64,000 nt of DNA from Sphingobacteriaceae bacterium. GTDB lineage: Bacteria; Bacteroidota; Bacteroidia; Sphingobacteriales; Sphingobacteriaceae. Below are positions 27,732 through 36,755 of the stretch, in pieces. The notes beneath the pieces are model-generated. The model was given only the letters and a program-made list of their open reading frames with translations, was not told where the DNA came from and searched no databases. The stretch's first letter is position 1. Every line of letters starts with the position of its first letter. Location of the stretch: the NCBI GenBank assembly GCA_029266635.1, contig JAQSWM010000001.1, forward strand, positions 62,001 to 126,000, in the 5' to 3' direction. The translations under genes were made by a program, and so were the position numbers.

Positions 27732-28763
27732 CTACTTATCTGCTTTGGCGATTGAGTTTTTCTCAGGAGCAGATGTCTTTGAAGTTGCTGCAACCGGTTT
27801 TTTCTCGGGTGCGGCTGCCTTCTTGCTATTGCTATTATTGGTTCCGTATTGCCAGATCTTGTTTTTGTATGCTTGTATTCTTTGTTCTGCAAGCATTGCT
27901 TCCCTGTCTTTGTTTTCGTCGTGGGTGAAATCTTTGATCACCTGGCCAAGGGCATTAGATTCTTTAACTATTGAACCTGCAAATTTGCGTTGTACAAATA
28001 GATCGTCCATGCTCATGTCCAGCATATTCCTATCAGGATCAGATACATCTACTTTAACTAACGAAGAGCGCAATTGTGGGAAGTACAACCAGCAAACAGT
28101 TGCTGTTCCGTAGTTCTGCCCGCCCATTTCCAAATTCATAAGTGGTGCCACGCCAACAATCCTGGTTTCAGTTCTGGCACGTTGCTTATCGTAAAATATA
28201 TCTTCTTTGATCCTGAATTTGGTAATTTTTGTAGGATCGAAATCATTCCGCACCATCTGCTCTGAAATTTGGTTTCCCTGAGCGTCAAACTTTGGAACCA
28301 ATACACTGTCGGCAAGTTTGCTTAACAGTTGATCATAAGTCATTTTTGTTTTAAAGCCATCCCCGCTTGGGTTTTCTGTTGTAGGAATTGGATCATAAGC
28401 AGTAAGCGATCCTGATTTAATCCCGGCCAGGATAACTTCTATAAGAGAAGAGCCTGGCATTGCGAAAGATTGATTCTGCGGATCCGCAAGGTCAATGTCT
28501 CTCCAAACTCTTTTGTATAGGCGCACATTGTTTTTGTCTACAGTTGGATAGTTAAACGGTGTAGCATTTTCGAAGGCTGTTGTGTTAAAGTATCCATCAA
28601 CTGGAGTGTCTTCTGCCGGAGCCGCTTGCGATGTGGCGTTTGCTGCTGAACCCGCGTTTGCTGCTGAACCTGGCGCTGCTGCCGCTGCACTGCTTTGAGC
28701 CCAGCTATTTAAGCTGCCGCCACACAGGGCAAGAGCTACTATTGGTAATATTATCTTTTTCAT
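27732..28763 (-). CDS. gldN: Type IX secretion/gliding protein GldN
   Basis: 343 residues. The signal peptide MKKIILPIVALALCGG is cleaved near LNSWAQ (residue 23). An Ala-rich linker of about 30 residues follows, then the GldN domain with the recognisable RLYKRVWRDIDLADPQNQSF segment (about 82-101). The C-terminal 40 residues are a Lys/Ala/Pro-rich tail. GldN/PorN is a periplasmic ring component of the type IX secretion machine, working with the lipoprotein GldK/PorK. The gene lies 33 bases downstream of a gldK-like gene; gldL and gldM, which normally separate gldK and gldN, are absent from this locus. Confidence 0.9.
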   Translation of the reverse strand: MKKIILPIVALALCGGSLNSWAQSSAAAAAPGSAANAGSAANATSQAAPAEDTPVDGYFNTTAFENATPFNYPTVDKNNVRLYKRVWRDIDLADPQNQSFAMPGSSLIEVILAGIKSGSLTAYDPIPTTENPSGDGFKTKMTYDQLLSKLADSVLVPKFDAQGNQISEQMVRNDFDPTKITKFRIKEDIFYDKQRARTETRIVGVAPLMNLEMGGQNYGTATVCWLYFPQLRSSLVKVDVSDPDRNMLDMSMDDLFVQRKFAGSIVKESNALGQVIKDFTHDENKDREAMLAEQRIQAYKNKIWQYGTNNSNSKKAAAPEKKPVAATSKTSAPEKNSIAKADK

Positions 28764-28796
28764 GACTTTCAGAGTTAAATGTTAGATTATTAATTA

Positions 28797-30176
28797 TTAG
28801 AGTTTTTTTGCAGCTGGTTTGTTATCAGCTCTATTTGATGTCTTCACTTGTTCTCCAAGCACTTCCGGGGCTGGCATTACACATCTGAAACCGATGTATG
28901 AGTGTGCTGCATCCTGAATTTCGTATTCTCTTGTTGAACCGTTCACCAACTCAGCTGGATCTTTCCATGAGCCGCCTCTTACAACTTTTCTTTTCATGAT
29001 ATCTGCATCGGTGTCAGCAGCATCATATTGCAATACCGGGTTCAAGTCGTGTACAAATTCTTTGAAGGAAGGGCTAAATGCATCCAGTGTCCATTCAGCT
29101 ACGTTACCTACCATATTGTACAGCCCAAAATTGTTCGGTGCGTATGATTTTACAGGTAGTGTATAGGTAGATCCGTCTTTTGAATAAGTGCCCTCGCCTT
29201 GTTTAAAGTTCACTGACAGTTTGTTATTGCGGCCAGTGCTGATCATGCTTGCAGCAACAGGAGCATCTTCTGGGTTACGTACACCAGATACGGCGTATTC
29301 CCATTGGGCCTCTGTTGGCAAATTGAACCCTAACTGATAATTTTTGATGAATGCATTTCTCTGAAGAGTGGTGTACATCCGTTTAGTTCTCCAATCGGTA
29401 AATGCACGTGCTTGTTTCCAGGTTACACCAACAACTGGGTTGTTATCGTAAGTTCTATTAGTGTAGTAGTTTGTAACCATAAACTGCATCTGTGAGTTCG
29501 GGAAGTCTGTTGCCCAAACCCTGTTATCTGGCATTACCGGGATTTTTTCTGTTACGTACTGGTTGGCGTTTGCCCCGCCTGCTTTCATATAGGTAAAGCT
29601 GTATTTCAAAACATCAGGGTTTAGAACCTTTCTTCCGTTCTCGTTTTTCAGCATTGGCATTAGCTTGGACTGAATTCCTGCGTCGTTGCTGAGCCAAAGC
29701 GGTTCACCGTCTTTTATTTTGCTCCAGTCGATAGTTTTGGTTGCAAAGCTTTCCTTATTATCGATGGTTTTGAAATATGATGGATCGTTCAGGTAATCGG
29801 TGATAGCTACTGAGTCGGCAACCCAGTCCACGAATTCGCGGTATTGTTTGTTGGTTACTTCTGTAGCATCCATGAAGAATGCGCTTAGGCTAACCCGCAT
29901 AGGTGCTTGGTTAATGCTGTCGCTTGGATCTGCTTTGTACAGAACTGTACCGGATGGGACATAAACCATTCCCGGAGGAGGTACAATTGTTTTTGATGAA
30001 TATGATCTTGTTTCTGGAACCTGGTAGCTGCTGGTTTTGCATGCTGTTAGTAATGCCGCTGAAAGCATTACTGCCGGAACTCCAAATTTAACGCCGTTTA
30101 GTAGCCGGCTGCTCAACTGATTCTGCCGCTGAACGAAGCCGTTTGTTTTATTAGTGGTAAAAAGTTTATTTTTCAT
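28797..30176 (-). CDS. gldK: GldK-like gliding/T9SS lipoprotein with FGE-sulfatase domain
   Basis: 459 residues from the ATG at 30176. This start gives a signal sequence ending in the lipobox LLTAC (Cys46), whereas the longer frame has no such logic. After the lipidated Cys comes a short linker and PPPGMVYVPSGTV, then a formylglycine-generating-enzyme-like (SUMF1) domain: FMDATEVTNKQYREF, PVVGVTWKQARAFTDWRT, LPTEAQWEYA, NMVGNVAEWT and GFRCVMP. In GldK/PorK and GldJ this domain is structural. It heads the two-gene operon with gldN. GldJ is a less likely alternative, because of the adjacency to gldN. Confidence 0.85.
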   Translation of the reverse strand: MKNKLFTTNKTNGFVQRQNQLSSRLLNGVKFGVPAVMLSAALLTACKTSSYQVPETRSYSSKTIVPPPGMVYVPSGTVLYKADPSDSINQAPMRVSLSAFFMDATEVTNKQYREFVDWVADSVAITDYLNDPSYFKTIDNKESFATKTIDWSKIKDGEPLWLSNDAGIQSKLMPMLKNENGRKVLNPDVLKYSFTYMKAGGANANQYVTEKIPVMPDNRVWATDFPNSQMQFMVTNYYTNRTYDNNPVVGVTWKQARAFTDWRTKRMYTTLQRNAFIKNYQLGFNLPTEAQWEYAVSGVRNPEDAPVAASMISTGRNNKLSVNFKQGEGTYSKDGSTYTLPVKSYAPNNFGLYNMVGNVAEWTLDAFSPSFKEFVHDLNPVLQYDAADTDADIMKRKVVRGGSWKDPAELVNGSTREYEIQDAAHSYIGFRCVMPAPEVLGEQVKTSNRADNKPAAKKL

Positions 30177-30423
30177 GACTGTAATTTTTAGTAATAAGTA
30201 GTTGCCCAAGAAAGGCAATAACGGTGCCATCGAGGATTTTCAGAGATTTCAAACCTTTAAAACCGTCTTTAAAGCTTTAAAAACAAACTTTTTTATTTTT
30301 TCAACAGCCTAGTAGCTTCGCAGGCTTTCGCTTAGACAGTGCGTTTCCAAAAACAGACAGTGGACAAAAAATAAACTAATTCCAATAAGCAATGTTGCGT
30401 TTTAAACACATCAGCTAAGCACC

Positions 30424-31122
30424 ATGGAAGCAACTTTAACTCCCCAACTTTTAGGAGAACTGATAGAAAAAGGCTACAAGTACACCGCAGCACAAACCCA
30501 CAACCTGAGCAACGGAACTATTAAAATCCTGCTGAAACCCTTGCGGGAAAAACCTCAGCTTACCCTCCTTCCTGCCGGTTTCGATACTTATTACAGAATT
30601 ACCCGCGAACCGCTACAGATGGCTTGTGGGGTAGACGGAACCAGTATTATGGTCGATTTTGTTCCACAAAGTGATGATGCATATATTACTGATGAAGATG
30701 TGCTGGAAGATGGCTATTTCCGTATGGATGAAGATTTCTTCAAACAGGTACTCGAAAGCCTTGACGATTACGCAGTTTTCACCACAGATAAGAAAGGCGA
30801 TGTAAATAGTTGGAATTCCGGAGCAGAAAAGATCCTCGGCTGGTCCGAAACGGAAATCATCGGGAGAAACAGCTCGGTGTTTTTCACCGAAGCAGATAAA
30901 AAAACAAACCAACCACAAAAAGAGCTTGACACAGCACTGGCGAAAGGCCGGTCTATAGATGAGCGATACCACGTGCGAAAAGACGGCTCCATATTCTGGG
31001 GGAGCGGATTGGTGTTTCAGTTGACGGATAAAAAAGGTGGGCTCAGGGGTTTCACCAAAATAATGCGTAACTACGAGGAACAAAAGAATGCAGAACGACA
31101 TTCACCCGAAACGCATGTATGA
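30424..31122 (+). CDS. PAS-domain sensory protein without output domain
   Basis: 232 residues. The first 100 form an unrecognised N-terminal region. A PAS fold follows from about residue 108 to 225, including [40 protein letters not shown] and [18 protein letters not shown]. No kinase, cyclase or HTH domain is attached. The stop overlaps the start of a VF530-type DNA-binding gene by four bases (ATGA), so the two proteins are probably made together and may interact. It could sense redox state or a ligand through a flavin or haem, but no cofactor residue is diagnostic. Confidence 0.85.
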   Translation: MEATLTPQLLGELIEKGYKYTAAQTHNLSNGTIKILLKPLREKPQLTLLPAGFDTYYRITREPLQMACGVDGTSIMVDFVPQSDDAYITDEDVLEDGYFRMDEDFFKQVLESLDDYAVFTTDKKGDVNSWNSGAEKILGWSETEIIGRNSSVFFTEADKKTNQPQKELDTALAKGRSIDERYHVRKDGSIFWGSGLVFQLTDKKGGLRGFTKIMRNYEEQKNAERHSPETHV

Positions 31123-31337
31123 CAGAACAGCAAAATAATCAGCTGCATGGAAAAACGCTCGAAAGTATCCTGAGTGAACTCGTGGAAAATTATGGATGGG
31201 AAGCCTTGGGAGAACGTATCCGGATAAAGTGCTTCAACGATAACCCAAGCATCAGCTCAAGCCTGAAATTCTTAAGGAAAACTCACTGGGCACGTGCTAA
31301 GGTAGAGGAGCTCTATTTAAGAAGCCTCCGTAAATAG
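31119..31337 (+). CDS. VF530-type small DNA-binding protein (DUF2132)
   Basis: 72 residues matching the VF530/DUF2132 family closely: [40 protein letters not shown] and [15 protein letters not shown]. The family is small, helical and reported to bind DNA; its cellular role is not established. The start lies within the end of the PAS protein gene. Convergent with the SPFH gene, whose stop abuts directly. Confidence 0.9.
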   Translation: MTEQQNNQLHGKTLESILSELVENYGWEALGERIRIKCFNDNPSISSSLKFLRKTHWARAKVEELYLRSLRK

Positions 31338-32276
31338 CTACTTCTTCCCCTCGCCTGCTTTGTCTAACATTTGCAGGCTCATCATCTCATGCATGGAGCG
31401 TTTCATAGCCTCGTTAGAGCCATCAAGGAATATCACGTTGCCTTTAGAATTTTCAGAAAAATGCTTGATTGCCTCGGTCCACATCGTGAACAAGATTACC
31501 GAAGTATCCATATCTGCCTGCTGCATTTCTTTAGCCGCTACAGACATACCCTTGGCAACCTCTTCGCGGAACAGCGCAATTCCCTGCCCTCTTAACTGAG
31601 CAGCCTGGCGCTCGGCCTCAGCCGCAATCTTAATAGCGTTTCCTTCCGCTTCGGCAGCTTTAGTCTTGGTGATAAGCAGCGCCTGCCCTTCATTCTCGGC
31701 CGCAGCCTTCAGGTTATTGGAAGCAACCACCTGGCTCATCGACTTCATGATCACTTCATCAAACGTGATATCGTTTAACTGAAGATCCTGCAAGTGATAT
31801 CCCCATCCTTCTAAAATCTGATCAAGCTGATCTTTTACGTGCTCTACGATATCGCGGCGAAGTATCAGTACATCAGCCTGCTTCTTGGTAGCCACAAAGG
31901 CACGGATAGATCCCTCCACAGTCCGGATCAAAGCCTGCATTAAATTGCGCTCATCAACAAACTTGAACGCTACGTTCTTGATTGTTTGTTCATTCTGATC
32001 AAGTACAGAATACAAGATCATCGCCTTAAAATATACGTTGGCCTGATCTACGGTCACAGCCTGAAACTCAAGCTCTACAGACCTGTTCTGGATTGAGATC
32101 CTTGAATATATCTGCTCAATAAGTGGGATTTTAAAATTAAGTCCCGGTAATAGAATAAGCCGGTATTTCCCGAACACAGTTACCACCGCAATAGTGCCCT
32201 GCCTTACTGTAACAAACGAGGAAAATACGATGAGAAGAACAACAACAATTATGATAATGGTGGAGAGGTTTTCCAT
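31338..32276 (-). CDS. SPFH (stomatin/slipin-like) membrane protein
   Basis: 312 residues. One N-terminal membrane helix (about 5-24) is followed by the SPFH/Band 7 domain: GTIAVVTVFGKYRLILLPGL, IQNRSVELEFQAVTVDQANV and a long helical Ala/Glu-rich coiled coil near 190-245 (AAAENEGQALLITKTKAAEA). Such proteins oligomerise at membranes, forming microdomains or cages that control proteases. No NfeD-like partner is adjacent. The ORF ends exactly where the VF530 gene ends on the other strand. Confidence 0.9.
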   Translation of the reverse strand: MENLSTIIIIVVVLLIVFSSFVTVRQGTIAVVTVFGKYRLILLPGLNFKIPLIEQIYSRISIQNRSVELEFQAVTVDQANVYFKAMILYSVLDQNEQTIKNVAFKFVDERNLMQALIRTVEGSIRAFVATKKQADVLILRRDIVEHVKDQLDQILEGWGYHLQDLQLNDITFDEVIMKSMSQVVASNNLKAAAENEGQALLITKTKAAEAEGNAIKIAAEAERQAAQLRGQGIALFREEVAKGMSVAAKEMQQADMDTSVILFTMWTEAIKHFSENSKGNVIFLDGSNEAMKRSMHEMMSLQMLDKAGEGKK

Positions 32277-32403
32277 ACTTTTCTTAGAGCTATTACGCGA
32301 TAAATATAGAATTATAAAACAAAAGCAGGCTAACTAATATTTACCAACAAATTGCAATATAAATAGGAATAAGCCGAAAGGTTAAACATTTGTTGTAATT
32401 TTT

Positions 32404-32442
32404 AGCCTCTGTTGCTATCATGTAACAGGGGCTTTATTTTTC
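32404..32442 (+). terminator. Plus-strand intrinsic terminator without an obvious upstream gene
   Basis: AGCCTCTGTT/AACAGGGGCT forms a 10-bp stem (one G-T pair) with a 10-base loop, followed by TTATTTTTT. The orientation suits plus-strand transcription, yet the gene just upstream is on the minus strand. It could end a small RNA or act as a leader attenuator for the gene at 32488. Confidence 0.6.
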
Positions 32443-32487
32443 CATCAGCATAGAGCACTATACCTCCGGGTTATTATATTTACCGAA

Positions 32488-32973
32488 ATGGTGGTTTCAG
32501 AAAATGCCCTTAAATGGGCAATGCGTTTATACCCTCCGCTCTTGTTTCAACGTATCTGGGTAAAGGACATCGGGAAGGGCTTCAGAAGTGTTGAAGTAAA
32601 GATTTCCAAAAGCATTGTCAACCTCAACTATAACCGTTCTATTTTCGGCGGTACCATATTCACAGCTTCAGATCCATTTTATTCGCTCATATTCGACCAG
32701 ATTCTACGGCGAAAAGGCTATAAAGTAAGGGTGTGGCTTAAAAGCGCATCTATCAATTATCTGAAGCCCGGCCGCACCAACTTACATTTTACAGTCAGCC
32801 TACGCGATGAGGATATAGCCGAAGCATGTGAGGCGTTAGATACAGTGGGAAAGTTTGTAAAAGCCTATCGCATGGAGATGTATGATGAACATGGCCTTCA
32901 TTGTGTCACTGTAAGCAACGAAGTCTACATCAGGAACTTACATACAGGCGAAAACAACCCGGTAGCATATTGA
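32488..32973 (+). CDS. DUF4442 family hotdog-fold protein
   Basis: 161 residues. The sequence NYNRSIFGGTIFTASDPFYS and the closing YLKPGRTNLHFTVSLRDEDI fit DUF4442, a hotdog-fold family related to acyl-CoA thioesterases. The activity is unproven. No signal peptide. The upstream box TATATTTA (one mismatch from TAnnTTTG) ends 5 bases before the ATG. It is followed after 12 bases by an AlbA_2-domain gene and is probably co-transcribed with it. Confidence 0.8.
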   Translation: MVVSENALKWAMRLYPPLLFQRIWVKDIGKGFRSVEVKISKSIVNLNYNRSIFGGTIFTASDPFYSLIFDQILRRKGYKVRVWLKSASINYLKPGRTNLHFTVSLRDEDIAEACEALDTVGKFVKAYRMEMYDEHGLHCVTVSNEVYIRNLHTGENNPVAY

Positions 32974-32985
32974 TTTTTATAGAAG

Positions 32986-33609
32986 ATGAACATCAAAAAA
33001 CTCATTTTTGACGGTGAAGGGGCTACCTTAGACTTTAAGAAAACCATTACCAATTGCGAGAAGATAGCCAAAACATTGGTTGCTTTTGCCAACAATAAGG
33101 GTGGCAGGCTGCTGGTTGGCGTAAGCGATGACGGCTCTATAAACGGTGTAAAAAGCGAAGAAGAAGAAAAATACATGCTTACCAAAGCAGCACACGTGTT
33201 CTGCAAGCCTGCGCTCGAGGTAATTTACGAAGAGGTTTACGTTGACCAGAAAATGGTGCTAATTGCCGAGATTAAAGAAAGCGACCTCAAGCCCCACTAT
33301 GCTTTAGGCGAAGACAAAAAATGGTGGGTGTACATCCGCGTAAAAGATAAAAGCCTGCTGGCCAGTAAAATTGTAGTAGATGTTCTAAAGCGTAGCAGCA
33401 CCAACGAGGGCATTTACATCGAGTACACCTCAAAAGAGAAAGGCTTGCTTGAATATCTCGACAGCCATGAACGCATTACCTCTAAAGAGTACAGCAAGCT
33501 GATGAACATTTCCCGCCGCAGCTCGCAGCGCATCCTTGTAAACCTGGTACTTTCGGGCATTATCAGGCTGCACACCACAGAGAAAGAGGAATATTATACC
33601 GCCAGTTAA
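32986..33609 (+). CDS. AlbA_2 (Schlafen-like) domain protein with C-terminal HTH
   Basis: 207 residues. Residues 1-125 match the AlbA_2 putative DNA-binding/ATP-binding domain: GEGATLDFKKTI, AKTLVAFANNKGGRLLVGVS and DDGSINGV. The C-terminal part (about 145-200), with ITSKEYSKLMNISRRSSQRI, looks like a winged helix-turn-helix. Together this suggests a transcription regulator. Stand-alone forms of this domain combination are common in Bacteroidota. The target is unknown; the adjacent DUF4442 and MATE genes are the nearest candidates. Confidence 0.85.
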   Translation: MNIKKLIFDGEGATLDFKKTITNCEKIAKTLVAFANNKGGRLLVGVSDDGSINGVKSEEEEKYMLTKAAHVFCKPALEVIYEEVYVDQKMVLIAEIKESDLKPHYALGEDKKWWVYIRVKDKSLLASKIVVDVLKRSSTNEGIYIEYTSKEKGLLEYLDSHERITSKEYSKLMNISRRSSQRILVNLVLSGIIRLHTTEKEEYYTAS

Positions 33610-33624
33610 TCGCCGCTCTCCCAT

Positions 33625-34974
33625 TTGAAAGCACTCTACGTAAAGTACAAGCCGCATTATCAAACCAGCCTCAGACTGGCTATCCCAGTTGTTATTTCCC
33701 AGCTCGGGCATACGCTCGTGCAAACCGCCGACAGTGTCATCATCGGGCACTTTGCCGGAACTGTGCCTCTGGCCGCAGTATCGCTGGTAAACAGCATCTT
33801 CACTATTGTGCTGGTAACCGGCATCGGCATTGCGTATGGGCTTACACCCCTCATTGCCCAGGAAAACGGCAGAGAAAACTACACCGAATGCGGCAAACTG
33901 CTTTCCAACAGCCTCTTCATTAATCTCATTTCCGGGATATTCCTTTTTGTGCCGGTGTATTTCGGCTTATTAACTGTTATCGACAGGCTTGGGCAGTCGC
34001 CCGAAGTAGTAGTTCTGGCTAAACCTTTCCTGGGAATGCTTGGATTTTCCATCATCCCGCTCATGATCTTCATGGCATTCAAGCAATTTGCCGAAGGGCT
34101 GGGCTTCACCAAACAAGCCATGATGATCTCCATTTGGGGAAATGTGCTGAACATAATCCTGGGAATTATTTTTGTGAAAGGCATGTTCGGCATTGCGCCG
34201 ATGGGAGTCCGCGGCGTGGGCTTAAGCACCCTGATAGACCGAGTGCTCATGGCAACCGTGATGGGCATTTACGTTTTCCGTTCACGTCACTTCAAACCTT
34301 ATTTGAAAAGCTTCATACTCCGACGGATCTCGTGGATACGATCGCTGAAGATTCTCAAAATAGGCGCTCCCGTTGCCATGCAATACACCTTTGAGGTAAG
34401 TGCCTTTGGCGGTGCGGCTATTTTGATGGGGACGATCGGCACCGTACAGCAGGCAGCGCACCAGGTGGCAATAAGCCTTGCGGCGATAACCTACATGATG
34501 GCCAGCGGAATTTCCGCCGCAGCAGCCGTCAAAGCCGGGAACAACTTTGGGAAAAGGGATTTCGCCGAACTCCGCAACTCAGCTATTTCTAATTATCATA
34601 TCGCACTGGCTTTCATGCTTGGGACGGCTTTTATTTTCATTGCCTTCCACTCCTACCTTCCCTGGATCTATACCTCCGACCCCGCAGTTATTTCCATTGC
34701 AGCGCAACTGCTCATTATTGCCGGGCTGTTTCAGTTGTTTGATGGTGCGCAGGTGGTTGGGCTCGGCATTTTGCGTGGCATGGGCGATGTGAACATCCCA
34801 ACATTTATCACGTTTCTGGCATACTGGATTGTGGGATTGCCTGTGGGTTATCTGCTTGGCATTACCCTTGGACTCGGAGCAAATGGAATATGGATGGGGC
34901 TTACCTTAGGGCTGCTGGTTTCAGCACTGTTCCTGTTTATGCGGTTTCAGGCGTTGAGCAAGAGGTTGGTGTGA
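33625..34974 (+). CDS. MATE family multidrug/Na+ antiporter (NorM-like)
   Basis: 449 residues with about twelve membrane helices. The start is a TTG at 33625; it gives MKALYVKYKPHYQTSLRLAI, a good match to family N-termini, and no ATG fits. The two MatE halves show the expected features: PVVISQLGHTLVQTADSVII in the first and APVAMQYTFEVSAFGGAAIL in the second. It would export cationic drugs or metabolites in exchange for Na+ or H+. It starts 15 bases after the AlbA_2 gene, so that regulator may control it. Confidence 0.92.
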   Translation: MKALYVKYKPHYQTSLRLAIPVVISQLGHTLVQTADSVIIGHFAGTVPLAAVSLVNSIFTIVLVTGIGIAYGLTPLIAQENGRENYTECGKLLSNSLFINLISGIFLFVPVYFGLLTVIDRLGQSPEVVVLAKPFLGMLGFSIIPLMIFMAFKQFAEGLGFTKQAMMISIWGNVLNIILGIIFVKGMFGIAPMGVRGVGLSTLIDRVLMATVMGIYVFRSRHFKPYLKSFILRRISWIRSLKILKIGAPVAMQYTFEVSAFGGAAILMGTIGTVQQAAHQVAISLAAITYMMASGISAAAAVKAGNNFGKRDFAELRNSAISNYHIALAFMLGTAFIFIAFHSYLPWIYTSDPAVISIAAQLLIIAGLFQLFDGAQVVGLGILRGMGDVNIPTFITFLAYWIVGLPVGYLLGITLGLGANGIWMGLTLGLLVSALFLFMRFQALSKRLV

Positions 34975-35307
34975 GTGATAATGCTCGAAGTCGCAATCTC
35001 TCCTTCCAGCATTATCCCCTAAGCTCTTTGTCATGCTGAGCGAAGTCGAAGCACAGACACTGCAAGAGGCACCACGTGGCACTAAGCACAGAACATCTCG
35101 CTTCAGTACCTCGCCACCCCCCCTCCGTTCTACACTTCAACTAGTATTCCTGTATCATCAAACCCGTTTTAAACCTAAACCTGAATGAGCTTTACTAAAT
35201 GCCTAACCATCAACCCCGAAGACGTATCTTTGGCTGGCAATATTGCCGTAGAAAATCTACCTATCCTATAACAACAGGTGTCTTTAACCTGTAACTTCTT
35301 GAAAGAT
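34975..35307. repeat. Intergenic region with dispersed GTCATGCTGAGCG-type element
   Basis: No gene is supported. TCATGCTGAGCGAAGTCGAA at 35031-35050 is a dispersed intergenic element familiar from many Bacteroidota genomes, and a shorter relative (CTCGAAGTCG) lies at about 34984. The 8-bp palindrome CCACGTGG follows. A 28-codon ORF at 35185-35271 has no support. Confidence 0.45.
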
Positions 35308-36464
35308 ATGCCAATAGAGAAATCAAGGTACGAGTCGGCAATTGAACACTTGCTGCTACATGGAAAGCAACTCGACCTTATCTATAATACCGTAATTGAC
35401 GTGCTTTACATGCTTGATGTAGAGCCCGGAGAGAAGTTTAAGTTCACATCAGTAAACCGTTCGTTCTTGCAGGTAACCGGCCTAAAGGAGGATCAGGTAA
35501 TCGGTAAATACGTGGACGAGGTGATACCGCCCTCCCGATAGCTTTGGTATTAGGCAAATATCGGGAAGCGATTGAGACAGCGTCGACGACAACCTGGGAA
35601 GAGGTTTCGGAATACCCTCTCGGGAAAAAGTACGGACTGGTGAGCATTACACCGGTGTTCGATAAAGCCGGGAATTGTATCAGGATGGTGGGATCGGTAC
35701 ATGATGTCACCGAAAAGAAGGAACAGGAACTTGCGATAAACAAGGTAAACGCCGAACGGGAGAGGGCTATTGCCGAACTTATAGACCGCAACAAAACCCT
35801 CGAACAATACACCTACGTGGTATCGCACAACCTGCGGGCACCTTTGGCTAACATAATTGGGCTTGTTGATATACTTAGGTCTTTTAACATTGAGGCTGCG
35901 GATATCCGGGATACCATAAACGACATATCAGACTCTATTTTGAAACTCGACAATGTGGTAAACGACCTGAATGCAATCTTGCAGGTGCGTGAACGAAACA
36001 CCGAGCTGAAGGAACTGGTAAGCCTTCAGCAGATCATAGACGATATTTCCCTAAGTATTGCCGACGTAATAAAACAGGAAAATGTAACCATTAAAGCCCG
36101 ATGTGATGTTGACAATATTTACAGCATCCGGAGCCATTTGTATAGCATTTTCTATAACCTGATCTTAAACAGCATCAAGTTCCGTAACGCTGACGAACCA
36201 CCCATTATTACCATTGATTGCATTGGCGGCGGTGAAAACACGACGATCATTCTCCGTGATAATGGCAAAGGCATAGACTTGAAACAGCATAGCGGCAAGA
36301 TGTTCCGTCTTTACAAGCGTTTTGACACCAGTGTAAAAGGCAAGGGGATCGGCTTGTTCCTGGTTAAAACACAGGTCGAGGATTTGAATGGTTCCATAAC
36401 AGTAAAAAGTGAAATAGGCCGGGGTACGGAGTTTACTATTTCTTTGCCCAATAATAAAGATTAA
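35308..36464 (+). pseudogene. PAS-histidine kinase gene with a frameshift
   Basis: Starting at the ATG at 35308 (MPIEKSRYESAIEHLLLHGK) the protein reads into a PAS domain and stops at TAG 35539-35541 after YVDEVIPPSR. The same PAS domain resumes in another frame near 35544 with LVLGKYREAIETASTTTWEE and continues through a phosphoacceptor His in YVVSHNLRAPLANIIG, an N box LILNSIKFRN and G boxes DNGKGID and GKGIGLFLV. The break falls in the C-rich stretch CCGCCCTCCC, a plausible slip site. As read, the kinase is inactive unless the shift is a sequencing error or is corrected by ribosomal slippage. Without the shift it would be a cytoplasmic PAS-HisKA-HATPase kinase. Confidence 0.8.
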
Positions 36465-36532
36465 GCTGGTAGAGAGGTTTGGTAGGTTAAGAACTATGTT
36501 AATGCTGAACGGAGCACTGCCCCTAAGCACCC

Positions 36533-36618
36533 TGTCATCCCGAGGAGGCACGACGAAGGAACTTAGTCTTTACAATTACTAAGTGCCCTCCCGCTCCAAA
36601 CAGCGGTTCGGGATGACA
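36533..36618. repeat. Long inverted repeat of the GTCATCCCGA type
   Basis: TGTCATCCCGA (36533-36543) pairs perfectly with TCGGGATGACA (36608-36618), and inside it ACTTAGT pairs with ACTAAGT (36561-36567 and 36578-36584). The 86-base hairpin lies between the broken kinase and a secreted-protein gene. Similar elements recur between genes in Bacteroidota genomes. Confidence 0.7.
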
Positions 36619-36755
36619 TGAAGCTTAAAACAAACTTAATTTATTCGAATTCTCAGCTACTTTGTCAATGCCGGCTAATACTGAAGCAAGAAAACACCCA
36701 ATTCTCCTCCACAAGAGAACCATATTTATGTTATCTTGCAGTAAGCATCACACAA

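Noticed and set aside
30177-30230. Upstream extension of the GldK-like gene
   Set aside because: The extra 18 residues displace the signal sequence; the ATG at 30176 places a lipobox Cys at residue 46.
35185-35271. 28-codon ORF before the broken kinase
   Set aside because: Short, no recognisable motif, and lies in a repeat-bearing intergenic stretch.
35520-35550. Programmed ribosomal frameshift in the kinase
   Set aside because: The C-rich tract could slip, but no conserved stimulatory structure or family precedent was identified; a broken gene or sequence error is simpler.
36618-36755. Extended N-terminus for the exported protein at 36756
   Set aside because: It begins inside the GTCATCCCGA inverted repeat and hides a normal signal peptide.
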